Below, one piece after another: positions 34,686 through 43,951 of a stretch of 64,000 bases of DNA. Source of the DNA: Cupriavidus pauculus. GTDB lineage: Bacteria; Pseudomonadota; Gammaproteobacteria; Burkholderiales; Burkholderiaceae. A model generated the notes under the pieces. The model saw nothing but the letters and a program-made list of their open reading frames with translations. It had not been told where the DNA came from and did no database searches. Both the position numbers and the translations under genes were made by a program. The stretch spans positions 682,001 to 746,000 of the forward strand of contig NZ_CP033970.1 in NCBI RefSeq assembly GCF_003854935.1, read 5' to 3'. Each line of letters starts with the position of its first letter. Within the stretch, counting starts at the first letter, position 1.

Positions 34686-37600
34686 ATGGGCCTGGCTGCG
34701 TCTGCTTCTTACCCACCCTTCCGCAACGATGGCCCGGAGCCGGACGCGCCCACGCCGCGCGTGACGCTGGGCGCCGCCGCGCTGGTGGCGCTGTCCGTGC
34801 ATGCCACGCCGGCCGCCGCCCAGGCCACGGCGCGCTGCGGCAGCGACATCTCGGGCAGCTTTCCGACCGGCGTGCTGTGCCAGCCGGCCATCGGCACGGC
34901 GGCCGTGCTGGGCACGCTGCCAGGCGCCACGTTCGGCGGCAGTACCGCCTCCAGCCTGCGGGCATTCGGCCGGCAGGCCAGCGCGTCGGTGACCGTGGAC
35001 GGCGCGACGATCACGAACAGCGCCACGGTCAGCAACGCCCATGGGGTCCAGGCCCAGGTCACGGGCGCGCCGGGCGACGCCACGGTGACGTTCTCCGGCG
35101 GTGCCACCGGCATCACGCTGACCGGCGCGACTGCGCTGGACGGCGCCAACGCGCTCAACAACACGGGGGGCGCGGCATCGATCTCGGTGACGGCCGGCAC
35201 GGCGCTCCAGATCACCAACCTCGTCAACGGCAACGACCATGACGGGCTGGACGCCAACAACACCGGCGGCGGCAATGCCAGCATCGTGCACAACGGCACG
35301 GGCCAGATCTCGGTGGTGGGCGGCAACGGCGTCCATGGCCGCGCAGTGGGCGCCGGCACCATCTCCGCGACGGTAGGCAGCGGCGTGTCGATCATCGTCG
35401 ACAACACCAACGGCGTGGCGGACCCCGCCGACCCCGGCCTGGAAGCGGGCAAGGCCAACCACGCCGGCATCTGGGCCCGCACCGTCGGCAGCGGCGCGAT
35501 CACGATCGACAACGGCGCCAGCATCCGGTCCATCGACGAGAACGCGTTCGGCATCCTGGGCTGGGGCGGCACGGGCGCGGTCAGCATCCGCAATACGGGC
35601 GCGATCACGACCGACGGCACGGCCGGCAGCGCGCTGCGCGCCGCCGCCACCACCAGCGGCGACATCACCATCGTCAACCGTGGCGCCCTGACGACCACCG
35701 GGATACAGGGCCACGGCATCTACGTCAGCGGCGGCGCCACCGACGGCAACATCGCCGTGGAGAACCACGGCACGCTGACCGTGGGCAGCCCCGCCAACGC
35801 CGGCGACGCAGAGGGGTCGCGCGCCATCTACGTGATCGCGCGCGGCGCCAGCAACGCCCAGGTCACGGGCTCGGGCGACATCGCCGTGCGCGGCGCGCCG
35901 ACCTCGGGGCGCGGCTACGGCATCATCATGAGCGCGGTCAACGGCACGTCGACGGTGGACTATTCCGGCAACATCACGGTGGTCGGCAACGGCGCGGGCG
36001 CCATCCGCGCCCATTCGAACACCAACGCGACGACGGTGGACTACCACGGGGGCAAGCTCGAAACGTTCAACGCCAACGCCAACGGCATCTACGCCACCAA
36101 TGATTCAGCCACCGCGCCCGTGACCGTGCGCGCGTCGGGCACCATCGTCACCCATGCCGACAACGGCGGCGGCGACGGCTCCGGCGGCGGCTCGTTCGGC
36201 CTGCAGGCCACCACGCTGGGCGGCCCGGTCAGCATCGACTTCCAGGGCGGGCAGATCGACGTCAACGGGTCGGGCGCGGGCATCGTCGCCGGCTCGGGCT
36301 TCAGCGGCGGCACCGGCGCGGGCAGCGTCACCGTCCGCAACGCCGGCGCGATCCTCGCGCGCGGCGCCACCCAGCGCGGCATGCGCAGCTTCAGCAGCAC
36401 CGGCGCGCAGCAGATCACGAACACCGGATCGATCCAGACGCTCGGCGTAGCCGACTCGCAAGGCATCCTGGCCCAGGCGACTGCCGCCGCGGCCATCACC
36501 GTGGCCAACAGCGGCGGCATCCAGACCGTCGGCAACAACGCATCCGGCATCGAGGCCACCACGCAGGGCACGGTCGACGTCACCAGCACCGGGCCGATTT
36601 CGGCGGGCTGGGGCACCAGCGCCGGCATCCGCGTGGGCGGCGCGGCGCAGGCCGTGCAGAACGGGGCCGGGCTGTCGGCGCTCAGCGACGTGGCGGTGGC
36701 GGCCGACAACGGCGCGGCGGGCAGCTTCGTGCTGCGCAACACGGGCGCGATGACGGGCGTGGTCACCGCCGCCACGTCGGCCACGCAGATCGCCAACGCC
36801 GGGGCCTGGAACCTGCGACGGTTCATCGACGGCAGCGGCACGGGGGTCCGCGACACCTGGCAGGTGGCGGTGGCCAACCTGGGCACGAGCGGCGCCAACA
36901 GCGTCGACAACAGCGGCACGCTGTCGCTGGCGCCGCAGCCAGTCGGCACGGCCGCCACGCGCAGCCCGGCCGACGCCATCGCCACATTCGACGCCACCGG
37001 CGCCTACCTGCCGCTCGGCCAGTCGGCCAACGCGCCGGTGCTGGGCGGCGCGGTGCAGGGGCAATTGCTGGGCGTGCGGACGTTCACGAACAGCGGCACC
37101 ATCGACGTGGCCGGTGGCGGCACGGCCGTCGGCAACGTGCTGTTGATCACCGGCGGGCAGACGCCCGGCGCCGATGGCGGCGGCACATTCGTGTCGAACG
37201 GCGGCGCGCTCAAGCTCAACACGGTGCTCAACGAAGGCGGCGCGGCCAGCCGGTCCGACATGCTCGTCGTCGACGCCACCGCCACCGGCCCGGGCGGGCC
37301 GACCCGCATCGCCGTGAACAACGTGGGCGGCGCGGGCGCGCTGACCAACGGCGCCGGCATCGCGCTGGTCGAGCTGACCAACAAGGCGCCGTCGGCCAGC
37401 GACCCCAACGCGTTCGCGCTGAACGGCCGTGCCGTGGCCGGCGTCTACGAGTACCGCCTGTTTCGCGGCGACCAGGCCGGCGCCAATCGCGACGTCTGGT
37501 ACCTGCGCTCCGAGCGCAGCCCCGAGCCCACGCCAAACCCGCAGGCACTGTACCGGCCCGAGGTGGCGGCCTACCTGGCCAACCAGCGGCTGGCCGGGCA

Positions 37601-38507
37601 AATGTTCGTCCACAGCCTGCACGACCGGCTGGGCGAGCCGCAGTACGTGGAAGCGCAGGGCTTCGACCGGGCGGAGGACAAGCCGCGCACGGGCTGGCTG
37701 CGCGCCGTGGGCAACTGGCAGGGCAGCCGCAGCAAGGACGGCGTCTACAAGACCAGCACCGACTCGTTCCTGCTGCACGGCGGGCTCGAACTTGCCAAGT
37801 GGCACCTGGGCTCGGAGACCGACCGCGCGCACGCCGGGCTGATGGCCAGCTACGGCAACGCCAGCACCGACGCGGACGCCGCCGGCAACGCGTTCCACGC
37901 GCGCGGCAAGGTGGAAGGCTGGAGCGTCGGCGCGTACGGCACGTGGTACCAGAACGACGAAAACCGGCTGGGCGCCTACGTCGACACGTGGTTCCAGTAC
38001 GGCTGGTTCACCAACCGCGTGGAGGGCGACCTGCTGCCCTCGGTGCGCTACCACGCGCAGGGGCTGGCGCTGTCGGGCGAGGCGGGCTACGCGGTGCCGC
38101 TGCGCGACCGCTGGGTGGTGGAGCCGCAGGCGCAATTGATCTACGTCGACTATAACGAGGACGATGTCACCGAGCCCAACGGCACGCGCGTGAACGGCGC
38201 CGACAGCTCGGGCGTCATCACCCGGCTCGGCGTGCGCACGCACCGCACCTACGACCGCGCCGACGGCCGCAAGTACCAGCCGTACCTGACCGTGAACTGG
38301 TGGTACAGCGACACGGACAGCAACATCGCCTTCAACCAGATCCCGGTGGGCACCCTCTATCCCCACAACCGGATGGAGCTGAAGCTGGGTCTGAACGCGG
38401 ACCTGGGCAAGGGCCGCACGGCCTGGGCCAATGTCTCGGGCTCCTGGGGCCAGCAGAACTACTACCAGTACGCGGCCCGCGTCGGCTTCAAGTACACCTG
38501 GAAGTAG
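34686..38507 (+). CDS. Autotransporter (type Va) with beta-helical passenger
   Basis: The product has 1273 residues. A hydrophobic export segment (TLGAAALVALSVHATPAAAQ) is preceded by about 26 mostly polar residues, so this looks like an extended signal region. The passenger (about 50-960) is built of Gly/Asn/Thr-rich rungs with recurring phrases such as ITNSATV, NTGAITTDG, NRGALTTTGIQGHG and NSGGIQTVGNNASG, typical of a right-handed beta helix. The last ~270 residues (YVEAQGFDRAEDK onward, with GWLRAVGNWQGS) form the outer-membrane beta-barrel and end in VGFKYTWK. The ribosome-binding site is poor, and GTG 34761 would give a shorter N-terminus lacking basic residues. A role in adhesion or surface coating is plausible. 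Confidence 0.9.
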   Translation: MGLAASASYPPFRNDGPEPDAPTPRVTLGAAALVALSVHATPAAAQATARCGSDISGSFPTGVLCQPAIGTAAVLGTLPGATFGGSTASSLRAFGRQASASVTVDGATITNSATVSNAHGVQAQVTGAPGDATVTFSGGATGITLTGATALDGANALNNTGGAASISVTAGTALQITNLVNGNDHDGLDANNTGGGNASIVHNGTGQISVVGGNGVHGRAVGAGTISATVGSGVSIIVDNTNGVADPADPGLEAGKANHAGIWARTVGSGAITIDNGASIRSIDENAFGILGWGGTGAVSIRNTGAITTDGTAGSALRAAATTSGDITIVNRGALTTTGIQGHGIYVSGGATDGNIAVENHGTLTVGSPANAGDAEGSRAIYVIARGASNAQVTGSGDIAVRGAPTSGRGYGIIMSAVNGTSTVDYSGNITVVGNGAGAIRAHSNTNATTVDYHGGKLETFNANANGIYATNDSATAPVTVRASGTIVTHADNGGGDGSGGGSFGLQATTLGGPVSIDFQGGQIDVNGSGAGIVAGSGFSGGTGAGSVTVRNAGAILARGATQRGMRSFSSTGAQQITNTGSIQTLGVADSQGILAQATAAAAITVANSGGIQTVGNNASGIEATTQGTVDVTSTGPISAGWGTSAGIRVGGAAQAVQNGAGLSALSDVAVAADNGAAGSFVLRNTGAMTGVVTAATSATQIANAGAWNLRRFIDGSGTGVRDTWQVAVANLGTSGANSVDNSGTLSLAPQPVGTAATRSPADAIATFDATGAYLPLGQSANAPVLGGAVQGQLLGVRTFTNSGTIDVAGGGTAVGNVLLITGGQTPGADGGGTFVSNGGALKLNTVLNEGGAASRSDMLVVDATATGPGGPTRIAVNNVGGAGALTNGAGIALVELTNKAPSASDPNAFALNGRAVAGVYEYRLFRGDQAGANRDVWYLRSERSPEPTPNPQALYRPEVAAYLANQRLAGQMFVHSLHDRLGEPQYVEAQGFDRAEDKPRTGWLRAVGNWQGSRSKDGVYKTSTDSFLLHGGLELAKWHLGSETDRAHAGLMASYGNASTDADAAGNAFHARGKVEGWSVGAYGTWYQNDENRLGAYVDTWFQYGWFTNRVEGDLLPSVRYHAQGLALSGEAGYAVPLRDRWVVEPQAQLIYVDYNEDDVTEPNGTRVNGADSSGVITRLGVRTHRTYDRADGRKYQPYLTVNWWYSDTDSNIAFNQIPVGTLYPHNRMELKLGLNADLGKGRTAWANVSGSWGQQNYYQYAARVGFKYTWK

Positions 38508-38623
38508 CCGTCCGGGGCCCCGCCCGAGAAAATTCATATCGTTCGCCGAAAGAAGTGAATGCCGCACCCGGTGCATCGTCGATACCATTTCCGTCGAACC
38601 CGGCACAACTGGCGGAGAACACG

Positions 38624-40120
38624 ATGCGACGAGCACTGAAATGGATGGCGGCGGCCCCGCTGGCGATGGCGTTGGCCGGCGCGGCACACGGGCAGTCTTC
38701 CCGATACGAGAATCTGGCGGGCACGCCGTTCCAGGGCGGCTACCCGACCCGCCAGGGCATTACCGCGCTGCAGGACGAGCTGTACTTCCAGCGCGCGGTG
38801 CAGAGCTACATCTGGGCGCTGCCGGCGCTGAACATGTACGGCATGAAGGAAGGCTCGGAGAAGACGTTCGGCAAGGGCTACAACGTGCTGCCGATCTGGA
38901 AGGACCGGCTGAACGCCAAGACGCGGGTCACCACGCCGAACTCGGACGTGATCTACGCCATGGGCTACCTGGACCTCAAGGAGGACGGGCCGATGGTGAT
39001 CGAGGTGCCGCCGGGCCTGCAGGGCATCCTCGACGACTTCTTCCAGCGGCCGATCTGCACGGAAGGCGAGATCGAAGGCCGCCGCTGGTGCGGCGACGTG
39101 GGCCTGCCAGGGCCCGACAAGGGCAAGGGCGGCAAGTACCTGCTGCTGCCGCCCGACTACCGCGGCGAGGTGCCGCCGGGCTACATCACCATGCGCTCGC
39201 GCACCTACGGCGTGTTCGTGTTCTGGCGCGGCTTCTTCAAGGACCCGAAGGCGCTGGCCGAGCCGGTGCGCGTGATGGAACAGACGCGCATCTACCCGCT
39301 GGGCAAGGAGGCATCGGCGCGGCCGATGCAGTTCCCGAACGCGTCGGGCGTGCCCGTCGACATGCTGTACCCCACCGACGGCTCGGCCTTCGACATGCTG
39401 GCCCGCTACATCGCGCACGAGTACGCCGACCCGCAGGACATGGAAATGCGCGGCATGCTGGCCGCGCTGGGCATCCGCAAGGACAAGCCGTTCGCGCCGG
39501 ACGCGCGGCAGCGGGCGCTGCTGGACAAGGCCGCGCGCACGGCGGCCAAGATGGCGCACGTGGCGTCTTACGAGCCGCAGACCATCGTCGAGAACGGCCT
39601 CTGGTACCCGGACCGGCGCTGGCTCAACGTCTTCCCGGGCAACGCCACGTTCACGGCCGAGACGTTCAACTACATCGACCCGCGCACCGGGTTCTTTGCC
39701 AACGCCTACTCGGCCAGCCCGGGCATGGCCGTGGAAATGGTGAACGTGGGCGCCAAGTATCCGGCGACGTTCGTCGATGCCGACGGCAAGTTCCTGAGCG
39801 GCGGCAACCGCTACAAGCTGACGCTGCCGAAGGACGTGCCGGCCGCGCTGTTCTGGTCCGTCACGATCTATGACTCGCTGAAGGCGACCGGCGTCGACAA
39901 CGGCCAGCCCTTCCCGTCGATCAACACGATGGACAAGCCCGCGCAGAACGCCGATGGATCGACCGACATCTACTTCGGGCCGACATCGCCGGGCGAGGGC
40001 CGCAACTGGCTGCGCACGCTGCCGGGGCAGGGCTACTTCGTGATCCTGCGGCTCTACGGCCCGACCCAGGCGTTCTTCGACAAGGCGTGGAAGCCCAGCG
40101 ACCTGGTCAGGCAGAAGTAG
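38624..40120 (+). CDS. Exported DUF1254/DUF1214 protein (full-length type)
   Basis: The ATG at 38624 follows GGAG by 6 nt; 498 residues with a signal peptide (WMAAAPLAMALAGAAHG). The DUF1254 part spans about residues 50-190 (QRAVQSYIWALPALNMYGMK, RVTTPNSDVIYAMGYLDLKEDGP). The DUF1214 part is at the C-terminus (PAALFWSVTIYDSLKATGVDN, DIYFGPTSPGEGRNWLRTLPGQGYFVILRLYGP). The family's biochemical function is not established. A shorter relative lies at 60042-61085. It is 116 bp downstream of the autotransporter gene in the same direction, perhaps cotranscribed. Confidence 0.9.
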   Translation: MRRALKWMAAAPLAMALAGAAHGQSSRYENLAGTPFQGGYPTRQGITALQDELYFQRAVQSYIWALPALNMYGMKEGSEKTFGKGYNVLPIWKDRLNAKTRVTTPNSDVIYAMGYLDLKEDGPMVIEVPPGLQGILDDFFQRPICTEGEIEGRRWCGDVGLPGPDKGKGGKYLLLPPDYRGEVPPGYITMRSRTYGVFVFWRGFFKDPKALAEPVRVMEQTRIYPLGKEASARPMQFPNASGVPVDMLYPTDGSAFDMLARYIAHEYADPQDMEMRGMLAALGIRKDKPFAPDARQRALLDKAARTAAKMAHVASYEPQTIVENGLWYPDRRWLNVFPGNATFTAETFNYIDPRTGFFANAYSASPGMAVEMVNVGAKYPATFVDADGKFLSGGNRYKLTLPKDVPAALFWSVTIYDSLKATGVDNGQPFPSINTMDKPAQNADGSTDIYFGPTSPGEGRNWLRTLPGQGYFVILRLYGPTQAFFDKAWKPSDLVRQK

Positions 40121-40146
40121 CGCCGCCGGCGGCGGCGCGGCGGATG

Positions 40147-40611
40147 TCAGCGCTGCCGCTGCTGCCAGGCCTCGTACAGGTCGGGCTCGCCCTGCTGCCG
40201 CACGGGCAGGTACTGGATGGTCATCGACTGCTCGGCGAAGGGCCGGGCCAGGTCGGCGTAGATGGCCGCCGTGGACAGCCCGAACGGCTCGCCATCGTCG
40301 TTCGAATAGGCGTAGGCCACCTCGGTCACGCCGGCCAGCCGCATCGCCGCCATGCACATCGGGCACGGGTGGCCGCTGGCGTAGACCGCGCAGCCGGCCA
40401 GGCTGGGGCTGCCAAGCTTGTGGCTGGCGGCGCGGATGGCGTTCAGCTCGGCGTGCGACGTCGGGTCCTGGGTCTTGTGGATCTCATTGACGGCCGTGGC
40501 GATGACTTGGCCATCGCGGACGATCACGGCGCCGAACGGGCGGCCGCCCGCCTCCATGTTGGCGCGCGCCAGGCGGATGGCTTCCTGCAGATACTGTTGG
40601 GCTTGCGTCAT
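40147..40611 (-). CDS. Nucleoside/guanine deaminase-type zinc enzyme
   Basis: The product has 154 residues with GGAG 7 nt before the ATG at 40611. The zinc site of the cytidine-deaminase-like fold is intact: His53-Ala-Glu55 (SHAELNAIR) and Pro-Cys83-Pro-Met-Cys86 (GHPCPMCMAAM). The motif order and length fit guanine or tRNA-adenosine/cytosine-type deaminases of the nucleoside-deaminase group. The C-terminal YAYSNDDGEPFGLSTAAIY helps to define the base pocket. The exact base is undetermined. It is a single gene, convergent with the DUF1254 gene. Confidence 0.9.
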   Translation of the reverse strand: MTQAQQYLQEAIRLARANMEAGGRPFGAVIVRDGQVIATAVNEIHKTQDPTSHAELNAIRAASHKLGSPSLAGCAVYASGHPCPMCMAAMRLAGVTEVAYAYSNDDGEPFGLSTAAIYADLARPFAEQSMTIQYLPVRQQGEPDLYEAWQQRQR

Positions 40612-40746
40612 GCTCGGTCTCCATCGTGCGAAGGGTCCGATCATAACCGCTGCGCCGTGTACTAAGCTGAAGCAGGCCACGCGCTTCACCGGCTGGAAGC
40701 CGTGCCGTGCCAGCGGTGCAGCCGGGCGTTTTCGCGGCGGGGTGCC

Positions 40747-41283
40747 ATGTCTCGCTTTCCCTTGCGCCTTCCCTGGCGCTTCTCCATCCGGCTGGCCGGC
40801 GCGCCGCTCGTTGCCATGCTGGCCACCATGGGCGGCGCCCTGGCGGCCGAGCCGCCGAGCGCGCTGACCGTCACGTTCCTGCATCCCGACACGTACCAGG
40901 ACGCCTCGCGCCACGCCGGCTACGGCAGCGACGCGCAGGTGCTGCAGGCGATCCGCCAGCACCTGCAGAAGCTGGCCGCCCGTGGGCTGCCGCCCGGCTA
41001 CGCGCTGTCGATCGAGGTGCTGGACATCGACCTGGCCGGCTACGTCGACTGGCGCTACCCAAGCGGCCTGCGCATCGTGCGCGACGCCACGTGGCCGCGC
41101 ATGACGCTGCGCTACGTGCTGACGCACGGCGACGAGACGCTGGCCACGCGCGAGGAACGCATCCACAACATGCACTTCAACTGGGGCGTCAACCTGTACG
41201 GCCCCAGCGACCCGCTGCGCTACGAGAAAGCCATGCTCGACGACTGGTTCGAGCGCGCCATCGCGCGGCGCGTGCAGGGCTAG
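40747..41283 (+). CDS. Exported DUF3016 protein
   Basis: The product has 178 residues from the ATG at 40747 with a signal peptide (LAGAPLVAMLATMGGALAAE). The domain shows VTFLHPDTYQDASRHAGYGS, a helix with ILQHL-type residues, GYALSIEVLDIDLAGYVDW, and a C-terminal strand pattern ending in YEKAMLDDWFERAI. This is the DUF3016 pattern (phrases like evLDIDLAG). The function of the family is not known. It shares no obvious operon with its neighbours. Confidence 0.8.
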   Translation: MSRFPLRLPWRFSIRLAGAPLVAMLATMGGALAAEPPSALTVTFLHPDTYQDASRHAGYGSDAQVLQAIRQHLQKLAARGLPPGYALSIEVLDIDLAGYVDWRYPSGLRIVRDATWPRMTLRYVLTHGDETLATREERIHNMHFNWGVNLYGPSDPLRYEKAMLDDWFERAIARRVQG

Positions 41284-41341
41284 GCCGGCAGCCGGGCCGC
41301 GACTAGACTGGGTAGATCGCCACGCGGACCGGAGCCCTGCC

Positions 41342-41764
41342 ATGGCCGACGCCACCTCCACCGACCCGCCCGTCAGCCATTCGACGCTGGCCTTCGGGCG
41401 CCTCTACAGCGACGACGCCGGCGAATCGCATTTCGGCGCGCTGTCGTTCGACATGCACGAGCGCGACTTCGCCCCGCCGGCGCCAGCGTTCCGCGTCTCG
41501 CGCCTGGACCCGGCCGAGCGGCAGGGTTTCCTGGTCATCCCCACCGGCTGGGTCGGCCAGTTCCATCCCGCGCCGGTGCGCATGTGGATCTTCGTGCTTG
41601 ATGGCGAGATGGAGTTCGAGGCATCGGACGGCGAGCGCCGCGCGCTGGTACCGGGCAACGCACTGCTGCTGGAGGACACGCACGGCAAGGGCCACGCCAG
41701 CCGCGTGATCGGCGGCAATATCGCCACGCTGGCCATGGTGCAGATGCCGGGGGCCGCCGGTTGA
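41342..41764 (+). CDS. Cupin-domain protein
   Basis: The product has 140 residues with a single cupin barrel in the second half: HPAPVRMWIFVLDGEMEFEASDG, GNALLLEDTHGKGHASRVI. Of the usual metal ligands, His and Glu are visible, but the classical HxH pair is replaced, so metal binding is uncertain. It has no signal peptide. The next gene starts with TTG overlapping this stop codon, suggesting translational coupling with a small membrane protein. Confidence 0.78.
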   Translation: MADATSTDPPVSHSTLAFGRLYSDDAGESHFGALSFDMHERDFAPPAPAFRVSRLDPAERQGFLVIPTGWVGQFHPAPVRMWIFVLDGEMEFEASDGERRALVPGNALLLEDTHGKGHASRVIGGNIATLAMVQMPGAAG

Positions 41765-42135
41765 GCGCGCCGATGCCGACGCCGGATGGGCCGCACCCGC
41801 CACCGCCTGCGCCGCCGTCCGGCGTCCCGTCGGGCTTCCGGCAGGGCATCATCACGGCCATCACGGTGCTGTTGGGCTTTTCGCTGGCGTTCTGGCGTTT
41901 CTGGGGGTTCGAGAGTCCCGGCCACTGGGGCGCCAGCGCGCTGCTGGCCGCGCTGTGCCTGATCGTCGCGGTGGCGCTGCAGATCCTGGCCCTGTTTCGC
42001 GCGCTGCGGCTGGAAGACGACAGCATCCCGGAGTACCGCAAGACCGTGCGCTGGTTCATTGCGTCGGCGGTGGCACTGCTGGTGGGGCTGACCATCGCCA
42101 TGCTGGATGCCGCCATCGCCACGGACGCGGTCTGA
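41761..42135 (+). CDS. Small membrane protein, three predicted helices
   Basis: TTG at 41761 overlaps the cupin gene stop by 4 bp; an ATG four codons on (41773) is an alternative start. The product has 124 residues. A proline-rich N-terminus (TPDGPHPPPPAPPSGVPSG) precedes three hydrophobic helices (about 29-48, 59-79 and 95-118). I recognise no family. The overlap with the cupin gene suggests that the two products are made together. The gene is convergent with the TSUP permease gene 18 bp away. Confidence 0.7.
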   Translation: MSAPMPTPDGPHPPPPAPPSGVPSGFRQGIITAITVLLGFSLAFWRFWGFESPGHWGASALLAALCLIVAVALQILALFRALRLEDDSIPEYRKTVRWFIASAVALLVGLTIAMLDAAIATDAV

Positions 42136-42153
42136 CCGATCCGGCGGGGGGCG

Positions 42154-42918
42154 CTACCGGAAAATGCCCGGCCCGTAGGTCTTGACGAAAAACGCCAGCG
42201 TGATGCACGACGTGGCCAGCAGCGTGCCGGCCCGCACCACGCGCGGCGGCGTGAGCTTGCCGAGCAGCGCGCCGCCGTAGCCGCCCAGCACGGCGCCGAT
42301 CAGCATCGCCAGCGTCTCTGGCCAGCGCACGGCTCCCGCCACGATAAAGGCGATCACGGCCACCGCGTTGGCGGCGCTGACCATCAGCGTGCGCGGGGCG
42401 TTGAGCCGCTTGATGTCGCGGCTGTCCAGCAGGCCCCACATGGCGATCATCATGATGCCGACGGCCCCGCCGAAATAGCCGCCGTAGACGCCCAGCGCAA
42501 ACTGCACGGCCAGCACGGCATTGGCGTGGACATGGCAGCGCCTGCGCAGCGCCTCGCCCAGTTGGCGCCCGAACGCCAGCGCCACACAGGCCACCAGCAG
42601 CAGCCACGGCAGCACGAACGTGAACGCGGCCGATGGCGTGCGCAACAGCAGCAGCGCCCCGGCCAGCCCGCCGCACAGCGTGGCCACCAGCAGCGCCCGC
42701 AGCGACACGGCGCCCACCGGGCCCAGCCCGTCGCGATAGGCCCACGCGCTGGCGAGCCCGCCCGGGAACAGCGCCACGGTGCTGGACGTGTTCGCCTGAA
42801 CCGGTGGCACCCCGGCGGCGATCATCGCCGGCAGGCTGACGAACGAGCCGCCGCCAGCCAGGGCGTTCATCGCGCCAGCCACAAATCCAGCGCCAAAAAC
42901 CATCAGTATCGGATCCAT
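42154..42918 (-). CDS. TauE/SafE-family (TSUP) permease, second copy
   Basis: The start at 42918 (MDPILMVFGAGFVAGAMNAL) gives 254 residues and eight membrane segments. The first repeat has GGGSFVSLPAMIAAGVPPVQANTSSTVALFPG and the second YGGYFGGAVGIMMIAMWGL, both typical. It is of a different subgroup from the 4228-4977 permease. It is divergent from a LysR regulator, which likely controls it. The substrate is unknown (sulfite, sulfonate or another small anion). Confidence 0.9.
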   Translation of the reverse strand: MDPILMVFGAGFVAGAMNALAGGGSFVSLPAMIAAGVPPVQANTSSTVALFPGGLASAWAYRDGLGPVGAVSLRALLVATLCGGLAGALLLLRTPSAAFTFVLPWLLLVACVALAFGRQLGEALRRRCHVHANAVLAVQFALGVYGGYFGGAVGIMMIAMWGLLDSRDIKRLNAPRTLMVSAANAVAVIAFIVAGAVRWPETLAMLIGAVLGGYGGALLGKLTPPRVVRAGTLLATSCITLAFFVKTYGPGIFR

Positions 42919-43008
42919 GGACGGAATGCTATGCACCGGCGGCCCGGTCCGCAATCTGGCATTTCCGGTGCTAGACTTCGGCGCATCCGAAAGCAGAGGG
43001 GCGTTGCG

Positions 43009-43884
43009 GTGCGTTTCGACCTGACCGACATGCGGCTGTTCCTGAGCGTCGTGGAATGCGGCAGCCTGACCCACGGCGCCCGCGCGATGCACCTTGCGGT
43101 GGCGTCCGTCAGCGAGCGCATCGCCGGCATGGAGGCCGCGCTGGGCGCGCCGCTGCTGGAACGCAACCGGCGCGGCGTGCGGCCCACCGCGGCAGGCGAG
43201 GCGCTGGTGCGCCACGCGCGCTCGATCCTGGGCCAGGTGGAGCAGATGCGCGGCGAACTGCGCCACTACGCCACGGGCCTCAAGGGCCGCATACGGCTGC
43301 TGTCGAATACCGCCGCGCTGGCCGCCTTCCTGCCGCCCCACCTGTGCCGCTTTCTGGCCGCCCATCCGGACCTGTCAGTCGACCTGGGCGAGCGTCCGAG
43401 CGCGGAGATCGTCCAGGCGCTGGCCGAGGGCCGCGCCGACCTGGGCATCGTCGCCGACATCACCGATGTCTCGACGCTCCAGACCCACCGCATCGCCCAG
43501 GACCAGCTCGTGGTCGTGGCCGGCCACATGCATCCGATTGCCACGCAGGAAACGGTGGCGTTTGCGGACATCGTGGGCGAGCCGATCGTCGGCGTGGCCG
43601 ACACGGCGCTGGAATCGCACCTGGCCGAGCGCGCCGCGCGGCTGGGGCGCCAGCTGCACTACCGCGTGCAGCTTCGCAACGTCGAGCATGTGGCGATGCT
43701 GGTCGACGCCGGCATCGGCATCTCGATCGTTTCCGACGCACTGGCGCAGACCATGCCGCGCGGGCTGGCCATCCTGCCGCTGTCCGAACCCTGGGCGGCC
43801 CGCCGCCTCTATCTCTGCGCGCGCGATTTCCAGGCGCTGACGCCCCACGCGCAACTGCTGGCGCGGCAACTGACCGAAGGCTGA
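43009..43884 (+). CDS. LysR-family transcriptional regulator
   Basis: A GTG start at 43009 gives 291 residues, beginning with the canonical helix-turn-helix (TDMRLFLSVVECGSLTHGAR, SVSERIAGMEAALGAPLLER). The effector domain carries IRLLSNTAALAAFLPPHLCR and a LVDAGIGISIVSDALAQ motif. It is 90 bp from the divergent TSUP permease gene; in the gap GCACCGG and CCGGTGC form a spaced inverted repeat (42933-42971) that could be its site. The product likely senses the permease's substrate or its metabolite. Confidence 0.92.
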   Translation: MRFDLTDMRLFLSVVECGSLTHGARAMHLAVASVSERIAGMEAALGAPLLERNRRGVRPTAAGEALVRHARSILGQVEQMRGELRHYATGLKGRIRLLSNTAALAAFLPPHLCRFLAAHPDLSVDLGERPSAEIVQALAEGRADLGIVADITDVSTLQTHRIAQDQLVVVAGHMHPIATQETVAFADIVGEPIVGVADTALESHLAERAARLGRQLHYRVQLRNVEHVAMLVDAGIGISIVSDALAQTMPRGLAILPLSEPWAARRLYLCARDFQALTPHAQLLARQLTEG

Positions 43885-43951
43885 CCGGCCGCGCTCAAGT
43901 CGGGCCCGCGGAAAGCCGTAAAATCCCGGGACATCGTCTGGAAGCAATCCC

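Noticed and set aside
36105-38687. Long minus-strand frame opposite the autotransporter barrel
   Set aside because: The plus-strand product has clear passenger and barrel features; the minus frame has none.
42933-42971. GCACCGG...CCGGTGC inverted repeat as a firm LysR operator
   Set aside because: Seven-base arms 25 bp apart are easily met by chance in GC-rich DNA and do not show the T-N11-A pattern; mentioned only as a possibility with the gene.
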